A stretch of DNA of 64,000 bases, from assembly GCF_002002735.1 (NCBI RefSeq), contig NZ_MUNY01000052.1:62001-126000 (forward strand), written 5' to 3'. Both the position numbers and the translations under genes were made by a program. This stretch comes from Algoriphagus sp. A40. Lineage in GTDB: Bacteria; Bacteroidota; Bacteroidia; Cytophagales; Cyclobacteriaceae. Positions 44,133 through 51,985 of the stretch are shown here, one piece after another (positions within the stretch are counted from its first letter, which is position 1; the number at the start of each line of letters is the position of its first letter). A model generated the notes under the pieces. The model saw only the letters and a program-made list of their open reading frames with translations. It had not been told where the DNA came from and ran no database searches.

Positions 44133-44161
44133 CCCGATCCCCACGGATCGGGATTTTTTTT
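44133..44161 (+). terminator. Rho-independent terminator after tRNA-Phe
   Basis: CCCGATCC (44133-44140), loop CCAC, GGATCGGG (44145-44152), then A and eight T. Confidence 0.9.
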
Positions 44162-44373
44162 GTCCTTTTCTCAAAATCCAGCTCGGTAAAAGCAATTTTT
44201 TCATCCCTGCAAAATATAAAATAGTCTGCATGCATACTATTTATTGATCCAAATTTAAATTGAATTTAGGACTATCTCCGGCTTGATCCCAGCCACGATC
44301 TTATCCCTAACTCGCTCTATTCAGCTCAGTTTTAGGCTTAGGGAAATATTTTTCCGAAATTTTCTTATTCGAG

Positions 44374-44399
44374 TGTAACATTTCCCCTTCATCCGCATC
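44374..44399 (+). promoter_or_regulatory. Possible ECF-type promoter upstream of the sigma factor gene
   Basis: TGTAACA at 44374-44380 and CGCATC at 44394-44399, 14 nt apart, resemble an ECF -35 (AAC) and -10. The ATG follows at 44410. This would fit autoregulation. Tentative. Confidence 0.4.
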
Positions 44400-44409
44400 A
44401 CCTTCTTAA

Positions 44410-44901
44410 ATGAATTCATTTTTCGAGACGCACATCTGGCCAATGCGGGGCAAGCTTTACAGGCTGGTCTACCTTTGGATCAAGGATCGCTCCCTGGCTG
44501 AGGATGTCCTTCAGAATGTATTCGAAAAAACCGTGGAGCGTCAAAAGGAACTCCAGACTCATCCAAACCTCGCGGGATGGATGGTCAAAAGTCTGAAAAA
44601 TGAGGTGCTGATGCATCACCGGAAAAACAACCGTCTGGACGGATTGGAAGGAATGCCCGAACCAACTGCGGTGGAAACTGATCGACTGGAAGCTGCAGAA
44701 TCGCATCAAATGATTTTCTCTTTGGTCGACAGACTTCCTGAAAAACAGCGCGAGATCTTTCATCTCCGGGAAGTCGAAGAAATGAGCTACGAAGAAATTG
44801 CAGCACATATGGAAATCAGCCTCGATCAGGTAAAAGTCAACCTGCACCGCGCAAGAAAGACCCTGCGGGAAAAATTAATCAACCAAGGAATCACCAGATG
44901 A
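44410..44901 (+). CDS. ECF-family RNA polymerase sigma factor
   Basis: This is a 163-residue sigma-70 family ECF factor. Region 2 (LYRLVYLWIKDRSLAEDVLQ) and region 4 (LPEKQREIFHLREVEEMSYEEIAAHMEISLDQVKVNLHRARKTL-like, ends in helix-turn-helix) are visible. It overlaps the next gene, a probable anti-sigma factor, by 4 nt, which is the usual order for such pairs. Confidence 0.92.
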   Translation: MNSFFETHIWPMRGKLYRLVYLWIKDRSLAEDVLQNVFEKTVERQKELQTHPNLAGWMVKSLKNEVLMHHRKNNRLDGLEGMPEPTAVETDRLEAAESHQMIFSLVDRLPEKQREIFHLREVEEMSYEEIAAHMEISLDQVKVNLHRARKTLREKLINQGITR

Positions 44902-45335
44902 AGACAAGAATCGAAGAACTGTTGGAGAAGTATTGGGAAGCAGAAACTTCCCTCAGCGAGGAAAAAGAGCTTCGAAAACTTATCCTTGAATCCGAGGGAT
45001 ATGAAAAGGAGAAAGAACTTTTCCAAGCTCTTGGAAATTTTCGGACTGAAGAGCCGCAAAACCTAAGCATCCCAAAAACCAAATTGCGCAGGATAAACTC
45101 CACTTGGATTAGCTGGGCAGCATCAGTCGCCATCCTGCTGGGCAGCTTTTGGGGATGGAGGACTTACGAGCAAAAACAAGCCGAGCAAGCAGCCTACGAA
45201 GAAGTCATGCACGCCTTGGCGCTGATTCAAACGAATTTCTCCAAAGGAAAACAACAAATGCAGCCGCTCAATGATCTGAAATACCTGAATACTACGAATC
45301 AGGTTTTCCAAATGGACCAAAAAACTAAGCAATGA
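44898..45335 (+). CDS. Probable membrane anti-sigma factor
   Basis: This is a 145-residue protein: cytosolic N terminus with EELLEKYWEAETSLSEEKEL, one transmembrane helix (about 73-91, WISWAASVAILLGSFWGW) and a periplasmic tail. It overlaps both its neighbours by 4 nt, with the sigma factor gene upstream. No zinc-binding HxxxCxxC motif is visible, so the anti-sigma role is inferred from context and topology. Confidence 0.72.
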   Translation: MKTRIEELLEKYWEAETSLSEEKELRKLILESEGYEKEKELFQALGNFRTEEPQNLSIPKTKLRRINSTWISWAASVAILLGSFWGWRTYEQKQAEQAAYEEVMHALALIQTNFSKGKQQMQPLNDLKYLNTTNQVFQMDQKTKQ

Positions 45336-45877
45336 AAAAGACCTACCTATTAATCTTATTCCTGATTGGACTGGCAAGTTCGGCCTTTGCCCAGGAGGAT
45401 GCCATCCAGAAGTTTTTCTCCAAATACATGGAAGACGACCGGTTTTCACGGGTTTACATCTCTCCGAAAATGATGCAAATGGCCGGAGGATTTCTCAAAA
45501 ACAATGCTGATGGGGATGCAGATGCAGAGGAGCTCGGAGCTTTGATTTCCAAAATCAAAGGAATCCGAATCCTTTCCTCAGAAGAAGTCGACGGGATGAC
45601 CCTCTATAAGGAAGCCATGGGAACGCTGAAAAAAAATCAATACGAGGAGCTGATGGATGTTCAGGACAAGGGCACCAGCCTCAAGTTTATGGTTCGTGAA
45701 GAGGCCGGATTGGTGAAAGAACTCACAATGCTGAATGGTGACACCAAATCCTTTACACTGCTCTCCATGCTTGGAAGTTTCACTTACGAGGATTTAAATA
45801 TTCTGGCAGAAAAGACAGACATCCCAGGAATGGAACAATATGGGAAAGGCTCTAAGGGCCCTAAAGGACAAAAGTAA
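45332..45877 (+). CDS. DUF4252-domain secreted protein 1
   Basis: This is a 181-residue protein with a signal peptide (MKKTYLLILFLIGLASSAFA) and DUF4252-type features: FSKYMEDDRFSRVYISPKMM and MTLYKEAMGTLKKNQYEEL. It overlaps the anti-sigma gene by 4 nt. DUF4252 genes next to ECF systems are common in Bacteroidota; the function is unknown. Confidence 0.82.
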   Translation: MKKTYLLILFLIGLASSAFAQEDAIQKFFSKYMEDDRFSRVYISPKMMQMAGGFLKNNADGDADAEELGALISKIKGIRILSSEEVDGMTLYKEAMGTLKKNQYEELMDVQDKGTSLKFMVREEAGLVKELTMLNGDTKSFTLLSMLGSFTYEDLNILAEKTDIPGMEQYGKGSKGPKGQK

Positions 45878-45933
45878 AACCTATTCTCTTAATACAATAT
45901 ATTTTGAAAACTAAACCCACACCTCATCAACAA

Positions 45934-46413
45934 ATGAAAAAGCTCCTATTAACATTGACATTTTTGGCCGTGGTTTTTGCGGCAAATGCCCAAAGCAACA
46001 GTGTCGCCGCCTTGAAAGACAAATACAAGGCTGATGATGATTTCTTCCACCTCGAACTTGGCGGCAATTTCATGGACTTCGCAGAAGGATTCAAGATAGA
46101 CATCGATGAAGACGATATGGCCACTGTAGCCAAATCAGTAGAAAAACTGAATTTCTTCACATTACCTGAAAGTTCCAGCAACTACGCAGAATTTAAAGCC
46201 CTTCAAAAGAGCCTGGAAAAAGAGCGGTATGAACTGCTGATGGAAGCCATGGAAGGCAAAGGCGGCGTAATGGTGTACTCCAAAGGAGCTTCAATTATCT
46301 CCGATTTGGTTATTCTGGTAGGAGATGAAAAAGAAGGTGACCTAATGGTGATCGAACTCAAGGGAAAATTTACCCAAGAGTCACTCGCAAAGGCAACTGC
46401 CAATCTAAATTGA
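45934..46413 (+). CDS. DUF4252-domain secreted protein 2
   Basis: This is a 159-residue paralogue of the preceding protein, with a signal peptide (MKKLLLTLTFLAVVFAANA) and the same pattern (LKDKYKADDDFFHLELGGNF, LQKSLEKERYELLMEAMEG). ATG at 45934 is chosen because it starts the signal peptide; an earlier TTG adds unrelated residues. It ends before a terminator hairpin. Confidence 0.82.
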   Translation: MKKLLLTLTFLAVVFAANAQSNSVAALKDKYKADDDFFHLELGGNFMDFAEGFKIDIDEDDMATVAKSVEKLNFFTLPESSSNYAEFKALQKSLEKERYELLMEAMEGKGGVMVYSKGASIISDLVILVGDEKEGDLMVIELKGKFTQESLAKATANLN

Positions 46414-46448
46414 GCCCAAAAGGAAACCATATTTTCAACTTTTAACGC

Positions 46449-46476
46449 AAAAAGCCCGGAAAACCTGGGCTTTTTT
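46449..46476 (+). terminator. Rho-independent terminator after the DUF4252 genes
   Basis: AAAAAGCCCGG (46449-46459), loop AAAA, CCTGGGCTTTTTT (one bulged T) ending at 46476. Confidence 0.85.
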
Positions 46477-46724
46477 GTTTGACATAGATCAAAATCAAAA
46501 ATATTTTCAACTTCTACAATCGATTGCGGAATAGGGTAAACTTCAAATGATGTAATTACATCATTTTGATTATTTCATCCTTTACAAACTTTTATTCTGT
46601 TTTTATGAAAAAAGCCCCCACAAAATCATCTTCGCAATCGTTAACGAGCTTCAATTATGCTATTTTCAATAATATGGCTTTTTTGTTAAGGAATTATAAA
46701 TTTTTTTAAAGTTTTGTTGAAACT
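46477..46724. other. AT-rich intergenic region with a perfect 22-bp palindrome
   Basis: At 46545-46566 AAATGATGTAA is followed directly by its complement TTACATCATTT, a perfect 22-bp dyad that could be an operator. A 34-codon frame (46605-46709) is present but without support. No other gene is seen. Confidence 0.55.
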
Positions 46725-46755
46725 TTTGCAATTGTATTTCCGTCTGGTATCTTTG
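46725..46755 (+). promoter_or_regulatory. Consensus promoter (TTTG N19 TATCTTTG)
   Basis: TTTG at 46725-46728 and TATCTTTG at 46748-46755 are 19 nt apart. The gene starts at 46870, so the transcript would have a leader of about 108 nt. Confidence 0.8.
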
Positions 46756-46869
46756 TATTGTAATTCGAATTGCATCGAAGACCCTGTAACCCAAAATGTC
46801 CCCCTGGTAGAATCAGTCTATCCTGTGGTTACAATCAAAATCAGAAACCTATTTAAACCAACTAGTAAA

Positions 46870-47442
46870 ATGAAAAAATTATTCACTATGCTTTTTGTTG
46901 CGGGGATCGCAACTGGAGCGTTCGCTAAAAACGACGAGAAGTCTGTAGAAATCAGACAAACAGAACCGGCTAAAGTAATGGTAGCCGTTGCATCTGTACC
47001 GCAAGGTACAATGACCGTGAAAATCACCGATGCTGACGATCGTCTGGTATTGCGTGACAGAATCACTAAAACCGAAGCTTTTGCAAAAAGATACGACCTG
47101 AATGCACTTCCAGTAGGTGAATATTCAATCGAAGTATCTGATGAAAAAGGCACTTTGAGAACTGCGACCTTCAATACTCAGGCAATTGTGAAGCCTGTTG
47201 TTTACTCCCGAGTGACAGAAATGGGTGACAATCAATACAGATTGTTGGTATCCAACCTGGAAGCAAAGGACGTGACTGTGCAAATCTATGACGGAGACAA
47301 ACTGATCCACACTGAGTTGATCGACAATCCTCAGGGTCTTCACAAAATCTACACTATTGACGAGCCAGGAACTCCAGGAGCAATCAGCTTCAAAGTGACT
47401 ACTTCTAGTGGATTCGAAGCATACGTAGCATCAAGCAAATAA
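46870..47442 (+). CDS. Secreted protein with tandem beta domains, unknown function
   Basis: This is a 190-residue protein. A signal peptide (MKKLFTMLFVAGIATGAFA) precedes two similar beta-sandwich-like segments (MTVKITDADDRLVLRDRI then DLNALPVGEYSIEVSDEKG; later VTVQIYDGDKLIHTELI). The pattern resembles type IX sorting domains or DUF3244, but a firm assignment is not made. It has a strong promoter, a long leader and a strong terminator, so high expression is likely. Confidence 0.75.
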   Translation: MKKLFTMLFVAGIATGAFAKNDEKSVEIRQTEPAKVMVAVASVPQGTMTVKITDADDRLVLRDRITKTEAFAKRYDLNALPVGEYSIEVSDEKGTLRTATFNTQAIVKPVVYSRVTEMGDNQYRLLVSNLEAKDVTVQIYDGDKLIHTELIDNPQGLHKIYTIDEPGTPGAISFKVTTSSGFEAYVASSK

Positions 47443-47461
47443 TTAAACCAACTTTAAAGTG

Positions 47462-47500
47462 AAACCCCTGCTGAGGCAACTCGGCAGGGGTTTATTTTTT
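47462..47500 (+). terminator. Strong terminator with GCAA tetraloop
   Basis: AAACCCCTGCTGAG (47462-47475), loop GCAA, CTCGGCAGGGGTTT (47480-47493, one T-G wobble), then ATTTTTTG. Confidence 0.9.
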
Positions 47501-47551
47501 GTCCCGAATCCAAAATGGGAATACCTTGGGGTCCGTTAAAAAAGATCCACT

Positions 47552-48538
47552 TTAAAGTTTTTCAAAAACCAACCTGGCATGTCCCATGATTTCTCTTTCG
47601 AAGCAAACTCTGTTTGGTCGTACCCGAAGAATAGCCAATTGATGTCTGAATTCTTTGTCTGTAAATAGCTTGGGGACCAAAGAGGCAAACCAGAGGTATT
47701 TTTTCAGGCTGAATTGGTAAAACCGCTTAGTCCATTCCCGATTTGTCTTGACATAATCTAATCTTCCGTCACTGTAGTAGGTGTTTTTGAAAAAAGGACT
47801 GGCAGTCCGCACGATATGCTCATAACCATAAGCAATCCAGGAATCAGGATTATGCTTCAGCAAAAGTGCAATAATATAACTGTCAGAATCTTTTGGAGCA
47901 TTGATATCGATCTGATCAAATGGGATCATGTTTTTCTCGAACGTCATGCTTTGCATGTAAAATTTACCTCCGGGTTTGAGAAGATTCGATACGTGACGGA
48001 AATAATCCTCATAAACCTCGTCCTGTCTGCCGTCAAGATAATCCTTCACAGAGGACACATGCTCGAAACTTCCAAAAGCGGTCACCGCGTCGAATGTTCC
48101 AAAATCTTCAGGTTTGACAAAACGGGCGTCTTTGATGTATGCGGTCAAGCCATTTTGACGACAGGCATTCACCTGACCATCGGAAAGATTGACACCGATC
48201 CCGTCCGCTCCAACCACGTCTTTAAGATATTTGAGCCAGCCTCCCCAGCCACAACCCAAATCCAGAACCCGGCTTCCTTTTTTTATTCCCAAGGCCTCGG
48301 TGACAAATGCATGTTTTCTTCGTTGGGCTTCCTCCAGTGTAAGTGAAAAATCACCAAGATACATGGCATTGCTGAAAACAGGATTTTCTCCTAAACTATA
48401 TCGTATAAACTTATCGATATTAGTGTAAGTGAAGTCCATCTCCTTCTTTTTGTCCCAAGCCTGACCCTCTCTCTCGCTGACACTAGATCCACTCCAAGAC
48501 TTAGTTAATAACTCTTTGTTGATTTCTGTTTGATCCAT
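47552..48538 (-). CDS. Class I SAM-dependent methyltransferase, cyclopropane-fatty-acid-synthase-like
   Basis: The product is 328 residues. VLDLGCGWGGWLKYL is the SAM-binding motif, and VNLSDGQVNACRQNG and FEHVSSVKDYLDG follow in the pattern of the CFA synthase/mycolic acid methyltransferase group. It may modify lipid or another small molecule; the substrate is uncertain. No clear operon partners; an 170-nt AT-rich spacer precedes the next gene. Confidence 0.8.
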   Translation of the reverse strand: MDQTEINKELLTKSWSGSSVSEREGQAWDKKKEMDFTYTNIDKFIRYSLGENPVFSNAMYLGDFSLTLEEAQRRKHAFVTEALGIKKGSRVLDLGCGWGGWLKYLKDVVGADGIGVNLSDGQVNACRQNGLTAYIKDARFVKPEDFGTFDAVTAFGSFEHVSSVKDYLDGRQDEVYEDYFRHVSNLLKPGGKFYMQSMTFEKNMIPFDQIDINAPKDSDSYIIALLLKHNPDSWIAYGYEHIVRTASPFFKNTYYSDGRLDYVKTNREWTKRFYQFSLKKYLWFASLVPKLFTDKEFRHQLAILRVRPNRVCFEREIMGHARLVFEKL

Positions 48539-48710
48539 TTGAATGTGATTGGTTTGGGGTTAAATCAAGAATTTAAAAAACTGATTTTCAGTAGTCTAAA
48601 AGTTAGTAGTTCTTTTCAAAAAAAAAAATCAACATTCCTGAGATAGCCGACAGAGATAGAAACTGATAGATCAATAAAAAATGGAAGCTTATTAAGTTCC
48701 ACTTAACTTT

Positions 48711-49292
48711 TCAATCAAGAACTTGCGGAAAAGCAGCCACTAATTTTGCAACTCGGCTTCCAAGCCCAAACCCTTTTCTTAAAAACACCTCTTCCAATTC
48801 TCCTTTACCAAAAGGCTCTTCACCCGTTATCGCTGAGGCTCCAAATGCAGCATCCGCCTCTTCCCCTCCCACCACAATCATCCCATATATCAGCATGGAA
48901 TGAAGCATATTGAGCATGACCAATTCCTCACCGATCGAAATCCCTCCTCCCGTTGAAAATGCCGCCCCTAACTTATTTTTTAAAGGCCTCCCCTCAAATG
49001 GCCAAGAATTGATAAACTCCTGCACCGCCGGAGCAACGTTGGCATTATAGACTGGCGAACCCACGATAATCGCAGAGGCTTCCAGTAAATCGCTTTCGGT
49101 CACTTGGTCAATGGATAAAAGTTTAACCTCTACACCTTTTATTGAACTTGCTCCCTCTGACACAGCCTGAGCTAGGCTTTCAGTATTACCCGATTTAGAA
49201 TAATAGGCAATCAGTACTACCGGCAGATCTTGAGAGAAAGAACTGAATGCCAAACCAATGATAAAACACAAAACCAACGTAAGCCTTGTCAT
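48711..49292 (-). CDS. Exported flavodoxin/NAD(P)H-quinone oxidoreductase-like protein
   Basis: This is a 193-residue flavodoxin-fold protein with SKSGNTESLAQAV (FMN phosphate loop), SPVYNANVAPAVQEF and FSTGGGISIG. It carries a signal peptide, MTRLTLVLCFIIGLAFSSFSQ, so it would act in the periplasm. ATG at 49292 is used; a TTG at 49298 is an alternative. It follows an SDR gene on the same strand with a 6-nt gap. Confidence 0.83.
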   Translation of the reverse strand: MTRLTLVLCFIIGLAFSSFSQDLPVVLIAYYSKSGNTESLAQAVSEGASSIKGVEVKLLSIDQVTESDLLEASAIIVGSPVYNANVAPAVQEFINSWPFEGRPLKNKLGAAFSTGGGISIGEELVMLNMLHSMLIYGMIVVGGEEADAAFGASAITGEEPFGKGELEEVFLRKGFGLGSRVAKLVAAFPQVLD

Positions 49293-49298
49293 CTTCAA

Positions 49299-50090
49299 CT
49301 ACTTTGGAGCTATTTTCGAAATGATCGATCTGATCAAGCTGGGAGAAAGTTTTGCTATGAATGCAAGAATTTTTCCATGTCCCGTGAAGACAAATACCTT
49401 TTTCCTTTTATTGATGGCTCTTACCATCACTTTTGCAGCTTTTTCTGTTGGCCACATCAAATTTGCCGGGCGGGGATCTTGACGATCGGGATGAAAGATT
49501 CCATCATTATCTACCCTGGCAATGTTGCTTTCTACAAATCCCGGGTGAATCGTAGTGCAGGAAACCCCGCTTCCTTTCAGTTCCACTTGCAGCGACTCCC
49601 CAATGTTTTGGACAGCAGCTTTGGACGCTCCGTAGGCACCTACTCCAGGATTGGGGACAAAAGCTGCGACACTTCCAATCAAGGCCAACCGTCCTTTTGT
49701 TTTCCGCAAATGTGGCAAAGCAAACTTGCAGGTAAGTGCCAATCCGGTCACGTTCACGGCCAACTGACGTTGCCAATCACTTTCACTGAGTTCTTCTATT
49801 TTTCCCAATACCCCATACCCAGCATTGGCAACAGCGATATCCAATCTTCCAAAATCCAGAATTATTTGGCGCACACACGCATCTATACTTTTCGAATCCA
49901 AGACATCACAATAGTAGGCCTTGGCTTTTCCTTGCTTGGCTTGGATTTCCCGGACTACCTCATTCAATTCATCCATTCTTCTGGCGGAAATAGCCACAGT
50001 CGCCCCTAAGGAAGCAAATTCGAGAGCCATTCCCCTACCCAAGCCTGAGGATGCTCCTGTAATCCAAACTACTTTATCTATTACTGCCAT
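49299..50090 (-). CDS. SDR-family oxidoreductase
   Basis: This is a 263-residue short-chain dehydrogenase: TGASSGLGRG (cofactor loop), NAGYG, IGSVAAF (Ser) and YGASKAA (Tyr-Lys). Likely NAD(P)-dependent. First gene of a two-gene unit with the exported flavodoxin. Substrate unknown. Confidence 0.85.
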   Translation of the reverse strand: MAVIDKVVWITGASSGLGRGMALEFASLGATVAISARRMDELNEVVREIQAKQGKAKAYYCDVLDSKSIDACVRQIILDFGRLDIAVANAGYGVLGKIEELSESDWQRQLAVNVTGLALTCKFALPHLRKTKGRLALIGSVAAFVPNPGVGAYGASKAAVQNIGESLQVELKGSGVSCTTIHPGFVESNIARVDNDGIFHPDRQDPRPANLMWPTEKAAKVMVRAINKRKKVFVFTGHGKILAFIAKLSPSLIRSIISKIAPK

Positions 50091-50180
50091 TGGGTTTCTT
50101 CGTCTTTGTTGATTAGAAAAAAGTAATTCCTTAAAAGTTTAGAGGATAGGTGATTTCATAAGTTATGGATTTTTACAAAA

Positions 50181-50212
50181 AAATCCCTGTTCTACGAGTA
50201 GGACAGGGATTT
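50181..50212 (-). terminator. Terminator after the M14 genes
   Basis: The arms AAATCCCTGTTCTAC (50181-50195) and GTAGGACAGGGATTT (50198-50212) pair except for one wobble. On the minus strand it is followed by a T-run. It ends the M14 operon. Confidence 0.85.
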
Positions 50213-50233
50213 AGAATTATAACCCAAAAGAAA

Positions 50234-51982
50234 TTACTTCTTCCAGCTGGCTTTTCCGCCCTTGGCAGAATCTACCGTGATGCTGTAGTTAGATCCAGAA
50301 GACACTATCCATTTCACTTTTACAGCGCTCATACCCGGAACATTCTCAACAGCCAATCGGTCAGGGGAAGCTTTTTGCTCCTTGAATTTCTTCATATCCT
50401 CATCCTCCACGACAAACCCTGCCACCACTTTCGCGCCTGAAATCGTCACATAATCCGGTCTTTCGATCTTGTATTTCAAGTCCTGGCTCGCATGGGTTGG
50501 CATCATCCGCTCATTAAAAACAGTCGCTGTGATGGCTTTCAGTCCTCCACCCAAATCTTCCTCTTTCACATCCATAACTGAAAGTTTTGGAGTGTGATAG
50601 GCATGATAGATCGTGAAAGCAGCGTTTCGATGTGCATCCTGCTCAAGCAAAAATCCCGGATGTGCACGTCCAAAGGTCTTCTTAAATCCGCCAATTTCTA
50701 CCGAGCCAAACTGAGGATGGCTGAATTCTTTCCAATTGACGAATGCATCCCCTAAAGTCAGCAATTGGTCTACTTTCATTTGCTCATCCTGTCCGCCTCT
50801 TCCGGAAGATTCCTGGTGGAAATAGAGATATGAAACCATCAGTTCGTTGGAATAGGTGAAGACACCTCGGTTGCCATAAAACCAGTCCAATTCACCCCCA
50901 AACACGGAATACAGATCTTTATACACAGTCAGGTAACGGTAACCGGGGATCATTTCCTCTCCTTTTTTACCAATCGCATCATAGATCCTAATGTCATTTT
51001 GATTGTAAGTATTCACATCCTCTTCCGCTCCCGGACCACGAAGAATCATACCTCCTGAATTGTGGAAACTCTGCGCTCCTGCGATGTTCGGATGCTTCAT
51101 CACAAACTCCATCACAGACCTGTTTTCAGGCAAAGTAAACGGATATTTCAATGCTCCACGCTGAATGTAATCCGGCTGCCAGTTCCAACCCCAATCGCGG
51201 TTTGGATCGTAATAGCCAATGCCGTCGTCATTGACCTCTCCATCACCGTCGTTGTCTGTCCCTTCCTGGCCCAGCATTTCGTACTCTCCAACCTGATCAG
51301 GACCTACTGCCATCAATCTTCTTGGGTCCAGAGGATCTTTGATAAATCTGCCTGTTGGCGACTTACGGATCATCATGGTGATATGTCCGTCTCCATCGAG
51401 ATCGTCCATTCTATCTTCGCCATTTTGCCCGTCACCGTCATTATCCAAGACGATCATCCCTGATCTAGGAGTGTTGGCGGTATTAGGCTCTTTGAAGAAG
51501 TTGTTTCTGGCGTCAGGATTGATAGTCGGGGTGATGTAAAAGGTCTTATCTCGAAGCAATTCCTTGACAAATTCATTGTCAGCATGCATTTCGGTCAGAT
51601 ACCAAGCTACATACAGAGAAAATTCCCCGCCCTGGACTTCATTGGAGTGAATATTTCCATCAATCCACATGGCTGGTTTGTCGGTGTCTTTTCCTGTTGA
51701 AAAATCTGTAATCGTCAGCGTCATGATGTCCCGGCCTTCGTAGGATTTGCCGATTGATTCGATTTTAGCCAAGTCCGGATGTGCCGCGGCTATCTTTTTC
51801 ATCCAATCCCAAAGTACCTCGGAGCTATAATAGCGGTTCCAGGCGATTTCTACTTTTGGTTTATGCGGAGTTCCGATGGCCCGAAAGTAATTTTCCTGCT
51901 GTGCATTGGCTTCAAAAGACCCAAAACTCAATACTCCCAAAGCCAGGGCAACGATCAATTTTCTTGTTTTTAGATTTTTCAT
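50234..51982 (-). CDS. M14-family zinc carboxypeptidase, active-site complete
   Basis: The product is 582 residues with a signal peptide (MKNLKTRKLIVALALGVLSFG). The zinc ligands are His112 and Glu115 (IHSNE) and His307 (SFHNSGG); the catalytic Glu is Glu380 (YSNELM). Two Asp/Gly-rich segments with DNDGDGQNGEDRMDDLDGDGH and DNDGDGEVNDDG resemble calcium-binding loops. Acts in the periplasm or outside the cell. It lies 3 nt downstream of a degenerate paralogue. Confidence 0.88.
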   Translation of the reverse strand: MKNLKTRKLIVALALGVLSFGSFEANAQQENYFRAIGTPHKPKVEIAWNRYYSSEVLWDWMKKIAAAHPDLAKIESIGKSYEGRDIMTLTITDFSTGKDTDKPAMWIDGNIHSNEVQGGEFSLYVAWYLTEMHADNEFVKELLRDKTFYITPTINPDARNNFFKEPNTANTPRSGMIVLDNDGDGQNGEDRMDDLDGDGHITMMIRKSPTGRFIKDPLDPRRLMAVGPDQVGEYEMLGQEGTDNDGDGEVNDDGIGYYDPNRDWGWNWQPDYIQRGALKYPFTLPENRSVMEFVMKHPNIAGAQSFHNSGGMILRGPGAEEDVNTYNQNDIRIYDAIGKKGEEMIPGYRYLTVYKDLYSVFGGELDWFYGNRGVFTYSNELMVSYLYFHQESSGRGGQDEQMKVDQLLTLGDAFVNWKEFSHPQFGSVEIGGFKKTFGRAHPGFLLEQDAHRNAAFTIYHAYHTPKLSVMDVKEEDLGGGLKAITATVFNERMMPTHASQDLKYKIERPDYVTISGAKVVAGFVVEDEDMKKFKEQKASPDRLAVENVPGMSAVKVKWIVSSGSNYSITVDSAKGGKASWKK

Positions 51983-51985
51983 GGC

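Noticed and set aside
46605-46709. A 34-codon frame beginning MKKAPTKSSSQSLTSFNYAI
   Set aside because: Too short, AT-rich and without similarity or a clear ribosome binding site.
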